A stretch of 50,945 nt of DNA from Acholeplasmatales bacterium (GCA_003539625.1 DPOU01000026.1:1-50945), one strand, 5' to 3'. Shown: positions 15,798-23,944, numbered from the stretch's first letter. Numbers and translations: made by a program. The notes: generated by a model not told the origin, from the letters alone.

Positions 15798-16610
15798 ATG
15801 AAAGTAGAATTTAAAGACGTGTCATTTAAATATTATAGCAGCGAAGAATACATATTCGAACATTTATCTTTCATTATTGAAAATAATGGTATGCTTGCAA
15901 TTTTAGGACATAATGGTAGTGGAAAAAGCACCATTGCAAAATTAATTGTTGGTTTACTTACCCCTACATCTGGCAAAATACTTATTGACGACGAAGAAGT
16001 AAACGATGATACTATTGATAGAATTAGACAAAAGATGGGAATTATTTTCCAAAATCCTGATAACCAATTTGTTGGAGTTACGGTAAAAGATGATATTGCC
16101 TTTGGTTTAGAAAACCATCAAATTCCTCGTAAGGAAATGATTGAACAAATTGATAAGTATGCAAAACTTGTTGATATGCAAGAGTATTTAGAGTATAATC
16201 CAGAAAACCTATCTGGAGGGCAAAAACAAAGAGTTGCGATTGCGGGAGCACTTGCAATGGAAACTGAATTAATAATTTTTGATGAATCAACATCTATGTT
16301 AGATCCTAAAGGCACAAAAGAAATCAATCAAATGATTTATAAATTAAAAAATGAATTAAATAAAACTATAATCACAATAACTCACAATTTAGAAGAAGCA
16401 GTAATTGCGGACAGAGTAATCGTGTTAAATAATGGTAAAATAGTTTTAGATGGTAATCCTAAAAACGTATTAAAAGAAAAATCCGTTTTGGAAGCTAGCG
16501 GATTGAAACTTTTAGATTGTCTTGATTTGATTGATGAATTAAAAAACAAAACATATAATAACAAAGAAAAAATAGAGGAAGCATTATGGGAATTGACTTT
16601 CAAAATGTAA
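15798..16610 (+). CDS. ecfA1: ECF transporter ATPase EcfA1
   Basis: EcfA1 is one of two ATPases that power energy-coupling-factor importers for vitamins and metals. The 270-residue protein has Walker A GHNGSGKST (residues 38-46), a Q-loop in FQNPDNQFVG, the LSGGQKQRVAIAG signature and Walker B LIIFDESTSMLDP, where the common LDEPT is replaced by FDEST, as in other EcfA1 proteins. The H-loop is TITHN. The C-terminal EcfA helical region follows. SD AGAGGTG. It overlaps ecfA2 by 25 bases. No substrate-binding S component is in the window, so the module is probably shared by S proteins encoded elsewhere. Confidence 0.95.
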   Translation: MKVEFKDVSFKYYSSEEYIFEHLSFIIENNGMLAILGHNGSGKSTIAKLIVGLLTPTSGKILIDDEEVNDDTIDRIRQKMGIIFQNPDNQFVGVTVKDDIAFGLENHQIPRKEMIEQIDKYAKLVDMQEYLEYNPENLSGGQKQRVAIAGALAMETELIIFDESTSMLDPKGTKEINQMIYKLKNELNKTIITITHNLEEAVIADRVIVLNNGKIVLDGNPKNVLKEKSVLEASGLKLLDCLDLIDELKNKTYNNKEKIEEALWELTFKM

Positions 16611-17443
16611 CTTTCAAATATTATAAAAAAGCTTCCTCAAAACAATTAGATAATGTTACTTTTCACATTAATGAAAAAAATGAGTTTGTTACAATACTTG
16701 GTCAAACAGGTTCGGGTAAATCTACACTTGTTCAACACATGAACGGTTTACTATTTGCTAGTAGTGGAATAGTTGATGTATTTGATCAAAAAGTGATAAA
16801 AAGCAAAAAAGTAAAGTTGAAACCAATAAGAAAACATGTTGGCCTAGTATTTCAGTTTTCTGAATATCAACTTTTTGAATCGACTGTATTACAAGATATT
16901 ATGTTTGGACCAAAGAATTTTGGAAAAACAAAAGAAGAAGCACATGAATTAGCTATCAACGCATGTAAACTAATTGGCATACCTGAAGATTTATATGAGA
17001 GATCACCTTTTAGTTTAAGTGGTGGACAAATGCGAAGAGTTGCGATTGCGGGGGCTCTTGCAATTGACCCAGATATTCTAATACTTGATGAACCAACTGT
17101 TGGGCTTGATCCAAAAGGTAAAGAAGAACTAATGAATTTATTGGTTGATATTCAAAATAAAACGCATAAGTCAATAATAATGATTACGCACGATATGAAT
17201 ATAGTTGCAAAATATGCAAAACGAGTATTGGTAATGAATCATGGCAAACTTGTCTACGATGGCAACAAACACACGTTATTTGAAAATCAAGAATTTTTAG
17301 AAAAATATAATTTAGATTTACCAAATATAGCAAGTGTTGCAAAAGAATTAAAAGAAAGACAACTAATTGATTTTGACACTCTTCCTCTTACTAAAGAAGA
17401 CTTGTACAAAGTTATCGTAAAGGAGGAGAAAAACAATGAATGA
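16586..17443 (+). CDS. ecfA2: ECF transporter ATPase EcfA2
   Basis: This 285-residue second ATPase has Walker A GQTGSGKST, Q-loop FQFSEYQLFE, signature LSGGQMRRVAIAG and a classical Walker B ILILDEPTVGLDP with H-loop MITHD. EcfA1 and EcfA2 form the heterodimer that docks on EcfT. Its start lies within ecfA1 and its TGA stop overlaps the ecfT start, so the three proteins should be made in step. TGA stops occur in this window only at such overlapping junctions. Confidence 0.95.
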   Translation: MGIDFQNVTFKYYKKASSKQLDNVTFHINEKNEFVTILGQTGSGKSTLVQHMNGLLFASSGIVDVFDQKVIKSKKVKLKPIRKHVGLVFQFSEYQLFESTVLQDIMFGPKNFGKTKEEAHELAINACKLIGIPEDLYERSPFSLSGGQMRRVAIAGALAIDPDILILDEPTVGLDPKGKEELMNLLVDIQNKTHKSIIMITHDMNIVAKYAKRVLVMNHGKLVYDGNKHTLFENQEFLEKYNLDLPNIASVAKELKERQLIDFDTLPLTKEDLYKVIVKEEKNNE

Positions 17444-18419
17444 TCAAATGGTATTTGGGCAATACATTCATAAGAAAAGTCTTGTTCATAAGTTAGACGC
17501 AAGAACAAAAATTATTGTGTTAATATTAATGATGGTATCGGTTTTCTTAATACCAAAAGATAATTTCATTATTTTAGGTATTGCTTTAATAATTCCATTG
17601 ATTGGAGTGATACTATCAAAAATTTCAATAATAAAGTATTTAAAAAGCTTAAAGCAAGTTTCTTTTGTTGTTTTATTTTCTTTTGTGTTTCAACTAATAT
17701 CTACAACAGGAGAGGATCTAATAGTTAAAAATCCAATGAATTTTACTGCTATTAATATATTAATCGTTTTGTGTGTTTGGGTTTTGTATTTTATCTTAAG
17801 AAAATATATATATCTAAAGCTTTTATGTTTTACAATCTTATTAGTAGCTAGTGTTTATTTCTTTAGATTCCCTATATATGGCACAGTTTTTAAAACAATA
17901 TATTTTGACATATATAAAGAAGGATTAGTTCATGGTAGTTTTTTAGTAGGTAGAGTATTTGTTATTATACTTGCTTCGACAACTATGACGTTAACAACTA
18001 AACCAACTGATATGACTAATGCAATAGAGTGGCTATTAAAACCGCTAGAATTGATAAAAATCAAAACGAGTATATTTGCAATGATGATTTCAATTGCTTT
18101 AAGATCTATTCCAACTTTATTTAATGAGACAAATAGAATATTAAAAGCCCAAGCATCACGTGGAGTTGATTTTAACGAAGGCAAATTACATGAACAAGCA
18201 GGTCAAATAATTTCATTATTAATTCCTATGTTTGTAATATCAATTAAAAGAGCAGAGGATTTAGCTGATGCTATGGAAGCAAGAGGATATATTCCTGGTG
18301 CTAAAAGAACAAGACTTGTTAAAATGCAATTTAAAGTATTAGATTATATATTACTTATAGTTATGCTATGTCTATTTGTTTTGCTAATTCTTGGAAAGTG
18401 TGGCGTTTATGCGATATAA
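17436..18419 (+). CDS. ecfT: ECF transporter transmembrane protein EcfT, enlarged
   Basis: EcfT is the membrane scaffold linking the ATPases to the S component. It starts with LDARTKIIVLILMM and ends with the two Ala-Arg-Gly-type coupling helices (AQASRGVDF near 237 and AMEARGYIPG near 278). At 327 residues it is about 60 longer than typical Bacillus EcfT. The extra part (about 95-155) holds two added hydrophobic segments (about 104-120 and 124-143), giving perhaps eight membrane spans instead of about six. Its end overlaps truA. Family assignment is firm; the role of the extra helices is unknown. Confidence 0.93.
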   Translation: MNDQMVFGQYIHKKSLVHKLDARTKIIVLILMMVSVFLIPKDNFIILGIALIIPLIGVILSKISIIKYLKSLKQVSFVVLFSFVFQLISTTGEDLIVKNPMNFTAINILIVLCVWVLYFILRKYIYLKLLCFTILLVASVYFFRFPIYGTVFKTIYFDIYKEGLVHGSFLVGRVFVIILASTTMTLTTKPTDMTNAIEWLLKPLELIKIKTSIFAMMISIALRSIPTLFNETNRILKAQASRGVDFNEGKLHEQAGQIISLLIPMFVISIKRAEDLADAMEARGYIPGAKRTRLVKMQFKVLDYILLIVMLCLFVLLILGKCGVYAI

Positions 18420-19137
18420 GATTACAATAAGCTATGATGGTTCATATTTTCATGGTTTTCAAAGACAAAATAAATATATATCTGTACAACAAGTTTTAGA
18501 AGAAAAAATAAGTGAGATTTTAAAAACTGATGTAATTATTAAAGGAGCTGGAAGAACAGATGCGGGAGTACATGCAAAAGGGCAAGTTGCTCATTTTGAT
18601 TCAACACAATTTGTTCCACCAACAAACTTAAAAAAGATAATAAACAAAAAAGTTTATCCTCATATATATGTAACAGATGTAGAAATAGTTGATGAAACTT
18701 TCCATAGCAGAATTAATGCTAAGAAAAAAGAATATAGATACTATGTTTCACTTAATACTTTTGACCCCCTTAAAGCAAATTATATGCATTTCTTTCATGA
18801 TAGAATTGATATAGCGAAAATAAGAGAAGCAATGAAGTATATTGAAGGTACTCATGATTTTAAAAGTTTTTCAAAAAACCATGAAATAAAGAATACCATT
18901 AGAACAATTGAAAAATTTTCGCTTAACATAAATGATGGTGTATTAGAGTTTTCAATAATAGGTACTGGTTTCATGTATAATATGGTAAGAATAATAATCG
19001 CTTTAATGCTAAAAGTAGGAGAGGGAAAGTTACAACCATCTGATATTGAAAGAATAATCGAAGGAAAAGAAAGAAAATTAGCGCCTTATGTTGCCCCTGC
19101 ACAAGGGTTATATCTTTGGAAAGTATATTATGAATAA
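18409..19137 (+). CDS. truA: tRNA pseudouridine(38-40) synthase TruA
   Basis: TruA makes pseudouridine at positions 38-40 of the tRNA anticodon stem. The 242-residue enzyme begins MRYKITISYDGSYFHGFQRQ and has the catalytic Asp51 in GAGRTDAGVHAKGQV, then FHSRINAKKKEYRY and GTHDFKSFSKN. I use the ATG at 18409; a TTG at 18391 would add six odd residues. It overlaps the ecfT end by 11 bases. ecfA-ecfA-ecfT-truA is a conserved Bacillota order, but the rplM-rpsI pair that usually follows is absent. Confidence 0.95.
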   Translation: MRYKITISYDGSYFHGFQRQNKYISVQQVLEEKISEILKTDVIIKGAGRTDAGVHAKGQVAHFDSTQFVPPTNLKKIINKKVYPHIYVTDVEIVDETFHSRINAKKKEYRYYVSLNTFDPLKANYMHFFHDRIDIAKIREAMKYIEGTHDFKSFSKNHEIKNTIRTIEKFSLNINDGVLEFSIIGTGFMYNMVRIIIALMLKVGEGKLQPSDIERIIEGKERKLAPYVAPAQGLYLWKVYYE

Positions 19138-19173
19138 AAAATAAAATGATTCAATCGAATCATTTTATTTTTT
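19136..19173. terminator. Bidirectional terminator between truA and the minus-strand gene
   Basis: A perfect 17-bp inverted repeat (AAAAAATAAAATGATTC / GAATCATTTTATTTTTT) with a 4-nt loop has an A run on one side and a T run on the other, so it can stop transcription from both sides. It overlaps the last codons of the minus-strand gene. Confidence 0.85.
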
Positions 19174-19326
19174 ACTTTCTTCAATAGTATAACTTTCTTT
19201 ATCATATAAGGAAGGGCTATCTTTTAATTTGCTATTAAACTCTTTAGCAAACTCAGTATTATCATCATACTTTCTTTTTATGTCATTCTTTAATTTTGTA
19301 GAATTGTTAATAAGCTTGTTATTCAT
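19165..19326 (-). CDS. Small charged hypothetical protein (53 residues)
   Basis: Reading leftward from an ATG at 19326-19324, a frame of 53 codons ends in TAA at 19167-19165. AGTGAGGT (19340-19333) sits six bases before the ATG, a good ribosome site in this genome. The product begins MNNKLINNSTKLKNDIKRKY and is rich in Lys, Asn, Asp, Glu and Ser, without cysteine, signal peptide or membrane segment; it looks like a soluble cytoplasmic helix-prone protein. I do not recognise the family. It is convergent with truA and divergent from tmk, with its own promoter candidates and a shared terminator. It is the only minus-strand gene here. The opposite frame over the same DNA lacks a start site and is rejected. 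Confidence 0.65.
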   Translation of the reverse strand: MNNKLINNSTKLKNDIKRKYDDNTEFAKEFNSKLKDSPSLYDKESYTIEESKK

Positions 19327-19342
19327 TTTTTTACCTCACTTT

Positions 19343-19372
19343 ATTATATGTAAATTTTATATATATATTCAA
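19343..19372 (-). promoter_or_regulatory. Candidate promoter of the minus-strand small gene
   Basis: On the minus strand TTGAAT (19372-19367), an 18-nt spacer and TATAAT (19348-19343) are present. The start would fall within the ribosome site, so an alternative TTGTAT (19382-19377) / TAAAAT (19359-19354), 17 nt apart, is also possible. Confidence 0.4.
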
Positions 19373-19395
19373 CATAATACAAATTTCTATTTGCG

Positions 19396-19424
19396 TTGTA
19401 AAAAAATATATTTTATGGTATAAT
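19396..19424 (+). promoter_or_regulatory. Promoter of the tmk-holB-ricT-trmN-rsmI operon
   Basis: TTGTAA (19396-19401), a 17-nt spacer and TATAAT (19419-19424) preceded by TGG (extended -10) are seen 34 bases before the tmk ATG. It is back to back with the minus-strand small-gene promoter. Confidence 0.7.
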
Positions 19425-19457
19425 ATATATATAATAAGAACTAAGCGGGGTGTTGAC

Positions 19458-20090
19458 ATGAAAAGTATGTTTATAACATTTGAAGGCAACGATGGTAGCG
19501 GAAAATCAAGTGTGATTGAAGCAATTAGAGAAGAACTTACTAAAAGAGGCTACGATATTGTTTTGACACGCGAACCAGGTGGAAGCAAAATTGCGGAAAA
19601 AATAAGAGAAGTAATTTTAGATGTAGATAACACTGGAATGGATGATAGAACAGAAGCATTGTTATATGCCGCAAGTCGTAGAGAACATTTACAAAAAACT
19701 GTTATACCTGCTTTAAAAGAAGGAAAGATTGTACTATGTGATAGATTCATTGATTCTTCACTAGCATACCAAGGGTTTGCAAGAGGTATCGGTATAGATG
19801 AAGTATATAATATGAATCTTTTCGCAACAGAAGGAATGTTACCAGATTTAACATTATTGATATGTGTAAGACCAGAAATAGGACTTGAAAGAATAAAAAC
19901 AAATCATAGAGGTTCATACGATCGATTAGAAAATGAAAAATTAGTTTTTCATCAAAAAGTATATCAAGCATATTTAGAAGTGCAAAAAAAGTTTCCTAAT
20001 CGAATTATAATTATTGATGGTGAAAAAACCAAAGAAGAAGTAAAAAAAGCATCTTTAGAAGTAGTGCTTAAATATCTTGGTGATAAATAA
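19458..20090 (+). CDS. tmk: Thymidylate kinase
   Basis: Tmk phosphorylates dTMP to dTDP for DNA synthesis. The 210-residue protein has the P-loop GNDGSGKSS near residues 10-18, the TREPGGSKIAEKIRE segment, and the CDRFIDSSLAYQGFARG motif that binds the base and magnesium. The ATG follows GGGGTG. Its TAA is separated by a single base from the holB ATG. tmk opens a DNA-replication/RNA-modification operon in many Bacillota. Confidence 0.96.
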   Translation: MKSMFITFEGNDGSGKSSVIEAIREELTKRGYDIVLTREPGGSKIAEKIREVILDVDNTGMDDRTEALLYAASRREHLQKTVIPALKEGKIVLCDRFIDSSLAYQGFARGIGIDEVYNMNLFATEGMLPDLTLLICVRPEIGLERIKTNHRGSYDRLENEKLVFHQKVYQAYLEVQKKFPNRIIIIDGEKTKEEVKKASLEVVLKYLGDK

Positions 20091-20091
20091 T

Positions 20092-21057
20092 ATGAAGAAC
20101 GAAGATTTATTCAAATATCAAGAAGAAGCAATGACACTTCTTACTAAAGCATACAAAAAGCAAAAATTTGCGCATGCATATTTACTTGACGGCGAAAATG
20201 GCACGGGAATAACTGATGCCGCAATATATATGGCAAAGCAATTAATATGCAAAAAAGATAATGCACCATGTATGGAATGTGATGATTGCAAACAAATAGA
20301 CGCAAAGACTCATCTAAATTATATATATATTGAACCAGAAAATGATACTATAAGAAAAGAACAAATAGAAAAACTAATTCATGATTTTTCTATGACTTCC
20401 TTAGATGGTACACCTCAAGTATATATTATTCAATCAGCAGATAAGATGAATACATCTGCTTCAAACGCATTATTAAAATTTTTGGAAGAACCAATTCCCA
20501 ATAGATATGCATTTCTAACAACAAATAACCATAGTAGAATGTTAGATACAATCGTATCAAGATGTCAAATGATTCATTTCAAACCAATACCTAAAGAGTA
20601 TTTAGTAGAACAATTAAAATCTTTTGGCGTAGAAAGTGATATTGCTTATGTTATTTCTTACTTAACTACTGAAACTGATGTTGCAATGAAATATATTGAA
20701 GATGGTAAAGTTTTAAATTACTTAACTGTTGCAAAAAAAATTATTGATAAAGATTTAAAAAATAAAGATCCATATATTGAATACTATCGAAATAGACAAA
20801 TGTTTATTGAAGAAAAAGATAAAACATATCATCGTTTCTTTCTTGATGTGTTAGTGCTTATTTATCAAGAACTATTGAAAAAAGCAAATAATATGAATGA
20901 AAAATACTTTGTTGATATTTTGAACATTTTGCAACCAGAAGAAATCGATAAAGAACAAATTATAAATAAACTAGAGTTAATAAATTTATATCAAGAAAGA
21001 TTTAACTATTATGTGAATATAGACTTACAATATGCTAGTTTATTTTCAAAATTATAG
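20092..21057 (+). CDS. holB: DNA polymerase III delta-prime subunit
   Basis: Delta-prime is a structural subunit of the clamp loader that places the sliding clamp on primed DNA. The 321-residue protein has a degenerate P-loop (GENGTGITD, near 34-42, lacking the catalytic Lys), the four-cysteine zinc module (Cys53, 60, 63, 66) and the arginine-finger motif in IVSRCQ. These are normal for delta-prime, which does not hydrolyse ATP. I use the ATG at 20092; a TTG at 20077 would overlap tmk. The TAG stop is built into the AGGAGG of ricT. Confidence 0.93.
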   Translation: MKNEDLFKYQEEAMTLLTKAYKKQKFAHAYLLDGENGTGITDAAIYMAKQLICKKDNAPCMECDDCKQIDAKTHLNYIYIEPENDTIRKEQIEKLIHDFSMTSLDGTPQVYIIQSADKMNTSASNALLKFLEEPIPNRYAFLTTNNHSRMLDTIVSRCQMIHFKPIPKEYLVEQLKSFGVESDIAYVISYLTTETDVAMKYIEDGKVLNYLTVAKKIIDKDLKNKDPYIEYYRNRQMFIEEKDKTYHRFFLDVLVLIYQELLKKANNMNEKYFVDILNILQPEEIDKEQIINKLELINLYQERFNYYVNIDLQYASLFSKL

Positions 21058-21066
21058 GAGGGACTT

Positions 21067-22074
21067 ATGAAAACTATAGTCGGTATCCAATTTAAAGGTG
21101 GAGGCAGAGTATATTACTTTGACCCATTGGAATATACATTTAAACGGGGTGATCATGCCATCGTTGAAACCGTAAGAGGTTTAGAACTTGGGTTAGTAGC
21201 AATTGGTAATCGTGAAGTAGAAGATGAAGATTTAGAACACGAATTAAAACCAGTAATAAGAATGGCTACACCTCATGATTTAGAACAAGAAGAAAAAAAT
21301 AATGAACTTGCTAAAAAGAGCTTTGAAATATTTAAAACGTATGTAAAAGAATTTGATTTAGATATGAAACCTCTTTACTGTGAATATACAATTGATTCTA
21401 GTAAAATAATATTTTATTATTGTGCTGATGATCGTGTTGATTTTAGAGAACTACTAAAGGTATTAGCTCCAAAATTTAGAATAAGAGTTGAACTAAGACA
21501 AATAGGAACACGTGAAGCCGCAAGGGTAATTGGTGGTATAGGTAGTTGTGGCAGAGAACTTTGTTGCAAAACTCATTTGGTAAATTTTGATTTTGTTACT
21601 ATGAAGATGGCTAAAGAACAAGGTATGTCACTTAACACCAGCAAAATTAGTGGTATATGTGATAAACTTATGTGTTGTATTGCTTATGAACATGAACTTT
21701 ACAAAGAATTAAAGAAAGAAATGCCAAGCGTAGGACAAATGGTAAAAACTCCAACTTGTGATTGTTGTAAAGTAGTATCTGTTGACTATTTGAAAAAAAT
21801 GGTAAAAACTAATGAAAATCCTAATGGTGCACCAACCTGCCACAATGCAAGTGAAGTTGAAGTAATTAATTTCAATAAAGAAGTAAAAGATGAATCTAAA
21901 CTTGTCGCATCCATTGAAGACGAAGTAATAGAAATAGCAGATGATAACACTAACACAGCAGATGAATATGAAACAGCTTCAATAGAAAAAGAAGAACCTA
22001 AGACAACAAACAACAATCATCAACGCAAATATCATAATAAAGGAAAACAAAATAGTGGCAAAGGCAAGAGATGA
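21067..22074 (+). CDS. ricT: PSP1-domain protein RicT (YaaT-like)
   Basis: The 335-residue protein has the PSP1 domain (about 1-230) with conserved GGGRVYYFDP start, RIRVELRQIGTREAAR, GGIGSCGRELCCKTHL and GICDKLMCC. Cys161, 166, 167, 198, 203 and 204 fit the iron-sulfur ligands of RicT. In Bacillus RicT works with RicA and RicF to direct RNase Y in mRNA maturation and affects sporulation and biofilm. A variable acidic then Lys/Asn-rich tail (about 270-335) is extra. Its partners are not nearby. The end overlaps the next gene by 20 bases. Confidence 0.92.
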   Translation: MKTIVGIQFKGGGRVYYFDPLEYTFKRGDHAIVETVRGLELGLVAIGNREVEDEDLEHELKPVIRMATPHDLEQEEKNNELAKKSFEIFKTYVKEFDLDMKPLYCEYTIDSSKIIFYYCADDRVDFRELLKVLAPKFRIRVELRQIGTREAARVIGGIGSCGRELCCKTHLVNFDFVTMKMAKEQGMSLNTSKISGICDKLMCCIAYEHELYKELKKEMPSVGQMVKTPTCDCCKVVSVDYLKKMVKTNENPNGAPTCHNASEVEVINFNKEVKDESKLVASIEDEVIEIADDNTNTADEYETASIEKEEPKTTNNNHQRKYHNKGKQNSGKGKR

Positions 22075-22837
22075 AATCATTAATGATTTATTAGGATATG
22101 AAGGTTTAAAGATAATACAAAGACCGGATATTTTCAACTTTTCACTAGATTCTACAATTCTTGCGGACTTCGTTACTATTAAAATGAAGGATAAGAAAAT
22201 AATAGATTTAGGATGTGGAAATGGGTATATTCCCATTTTTCTAACATTAAGGACTAAGGCAAATATAATTGGTGTAGAAATCCAAGAAGAAATTGCAAAT
22301 ATAGCTAAAAGAAGTGTTGAATTAAACAAACTAGAAAATCAAATTGAAATTATCAATATTGATTTAAAAGAATTGCATAAACAATTTGGACCTTCTTCGT
22401 TTGATGTTGTTGTAACTAATCCACCATATTTTAAATATCAAGAAAGTAGTAATATTAATGAAAGTATTTACCAAACAATTGCAAGGCATGAAGTAAAAGC
22501 AACTCTTGATGATGTAGTAAAAGAAGCTAGCATTTTGTTAAAAGATGGCGGTACATTTGCAATGGTACATAGAGCCGAAAGAATGGTAGAAATTTTATCA
22601 ACAATTTCAAAATATAACTTAAGTTTAAAAAGACTTCGATTTGTTTATCCTAAAACTACATCAAAAGAATCACTTGCAATATTAGTAGAAGCAAAGAAAA
22701 AAGGTGGCGACGGCGGTTTAAAAGTATTAAATCCGTTATATGTCGAGAATGCAAATGGAACTTATACAGAAGAAATATTAAAAATATTTAATTATAAAAA
22801 GGATGAAAAAGATGCTAGTAAGACAAAAAACATATGA
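22055..22837 (+). CDS. TrmN6-like tRNA methyltransferase (YabB/YfiC family)
   Basis: This 260-residue SAM-dependent enzyme has motif I DLGCGNGYIP (about residues 50-59) and the adenine-N6 type motif IV TNPPYF. The N-terminal QRPDIFNFSLDSTILADF segment is characteristic of the YfiC/YabB group. The E. coli member methylates A37 of tRNA1-Val; the target here is inferred. No ATG is in frame nearby. A GTG at 22055 gives a N terminus matching relatives and overlaps ricT. Its TGA stop lies inside rsmI. The same neighbour order is found in Bacillus. Confidence 0.88.
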   Translation: MAKARDEIINDLLGYEGLKIIQRPDIFNFSLDSTILADFVTIKMKDKKIIDLGCGNGYIPIFLTLRTKANIIGVEIQEEIANIAKRSVELNKLENQIEIINIDLKELHKQFGPSSFDVVVTNPPYFKYQESSNINESIYQTIARHEVKATLDDVVKEASILLKDGGTFAMVHRAERMVEILSTISKYNLSLKRLRFVYPKTTSKESLAILVEAKKKGGDGGLKVLNPLYVENANGTYTEEILKIFNYKKDEKDASKTKNI

Positions 22838-23666
22838 AGAAAATAATGCAAAGTTATATATGGTAGGTGTACCAATTGGTAACTATGATGATATGAGTTA
22901 TCGTGCTGTAGAGACATTAAAAAATGTTGACATCATATTTTGTGAAGATACTAGAGTTACACTAAAATTACTAACTTATTTTAATATTTCCAAACCATTA
23001 AAAAGCTATCATACATTTAATGAAAATGAAATCACTGATATTTTAATTAACTACATTGAAGAAGGCAAAAATGTTGCGGTGGTAAGTGATGCGGGAATGC
23101 CAATAATTAGCGACCCTGGGTATGTTGCAGTATTTGAAGCAATCAAAAGATCCATCGATGTTGTTGTTATACCTGGTCCAAGTGCATTTGTCAGTGCCCT
23201 TGTTGGAAGTGGAATATCTTCTAGAAAAATATACTTTGTTGGCTTTCTAAACAGTAACGATAATAAAAGAAAAAAAGAACTTGAAAAATTAAAAGATTTG
23301 GAAGAAACATTAATAATGTATGAATCTCCACATCGCATAAGAGAAACATTAGAAATGATTTCAGAATTAATGCCAACACGTAATATATGTTTAGCAAGGG
23401 AACTCACTAAAAAGTATGAAGAATATTTACATGGTACCGCAAGCGAGATTCTAGAAGTGATAGATGAAATAAAAGGAGAAATTGTTTTAATTATTGATGG
23501 CGCAACAACTAAGGAAATAAAGTCAGATTTGATTTCTCTTTCTGTTCAAGACCATATGAATCATTATCTTGAACAGGGTATGGATGAAAAGGAAGCAATG
23601 AAAAGCGTTGCTAAAGATCGTGGCGTCTCAAAAAGTATAATTTACCAACAAATAAAGAGAAAATAA
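22812..23666 (+). CDS. rsmI: 16S rRNA (cytidine-1402-2'-O)-methyltransferase RsmI
   Basis: RsmI 2'-O-methylates C1402 in the decoding centre of 16S rRNA. The 284-residue protein has the tetrapyrrole-methylase fold: LYMVGVPIGNYDDMSYRA, FCEDTRVTLKLL, VVSDAGMPIISDPGY and VIPGPSAFVSAL. A further ATG at 22803 would add three residues, but it lies within the likely ribosome site AAAAAGGA (22796-22803), so the ATG at 22812 fits better. It closes the tmk operon and is followed directly by a terminator. Confidence 0.95.
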   Translation: MLVRQKTYEENNAKLYMVGVPIGNYDDMSYRAVETLKNVDIIFCEDTRVTLKLLTYFNISKPLKSYHTFNENEITDILINYIEEGKNVAVVSDAGMPIISDPGYVAVFEAIKRSIDVVVIPGPSAFVSALVGSGISSRKIYFVGFLNSNDNKRKKELEKLKDLEETLIMYESPHRIRETLEMISELMPTRNICLARELTKKYEEYLHGTASEILEVIDEIKGEIVLIIDGATTKEIKSDLISLSVQDHMNHYLEQGMDEKEAMKSVAKDRGVSKSIIYQQIKRK

Positions 23667-23699
23667 AAAGTAATGATCCTTCTGGATTATTACTTTTTT
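23665..23699 (+). terminator. Terminator after rsmI
   Basis: A 15-bp stem (AAAAAGTAATGATCC / GGATTATTACTTTTT, one G-U pair) with loop TTCT runs straight into a T tract. It starts within the rsmI stop codon. Confidence 0.88.
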
Positions 23700-23887
23700 A
23701 GTATAAATATAAAAATATCAAATAGGAAATAATTATAAAAACAAAATATAATAGAAAACGCAAAAAAAGAAGGAAATCGATTAAAAAAACTAAAAAAAGC
23801 CAAAGATAAAAAAATTAAAAAAGTTTAATATAAGCGTTTTCATTGTGTCAGACAAGCAATTGCTATTAAAAAAAGCGCAAAAAGTGC
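23700..23887. other. AT-rich spacer between housekeeping and accessory regions
   Basis: This 188-base gap is very A-rich. One frame (23739-23828) is open with many lysine codons but has no ATG, GTG or TTG start, so I do not call a gene. A palindrome GCAATTGC lies at 23856-23863, just before the accessory promoter. It marks the switch from a conserved core to surface-protein genes. Confidence 0.4.
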
Positions 23888-23893
23888 TATAAT
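23860..23893 (+). promoter_or_regulatory. Likely promoter of the accessory (opp/lipoprotein) operon
   Basis: A perfect TATAAT (23888-23893) preceded by TGC forms an extended -10. The spacer end AAAAAGTGC matches the rpsJ and ecfA1 promoters. The TTGCTA at 23860-23865 is 22 nt away, too far for a normal -35, so the promoter may rely on the extended -10 or on an activator. Confidence 0.6.
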
Positions 23894-23944
23894 ATATAAG
23901 TAAAATAGATACCAAAATAGATGACTAAAAAGGAGGTTTCTTGA

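Noticed and set aside
16262..16310. EcfA1 Walker B variant FDEST as a dead ATPase
   Set aside because: The catalytic Glu is kept, and the variant is common among EcfA1 proteins.
19229..19423. A 64-codon plus-strand open frame over the truA-tmk spacer
   Set aside because: It begins with TTG without a ribosome site, is an odd Phe/Leu-rich product, and is the antisense of the better supported 53-codon minus-strand gene.
20190..20222. Degenerate P-loop of HolB as a mutation
   Set aside because: Delta-prime subunits naturally lack a working P-loop; the zinc cysteines and SRC motif are intact.
23739..23828. Lysine-rich open stretch that could be a small gene
   Set aside because: No ATG, GTG or TTG lies in frame after the upstream stop; an A-rich spacer yields lysine codons by chance.
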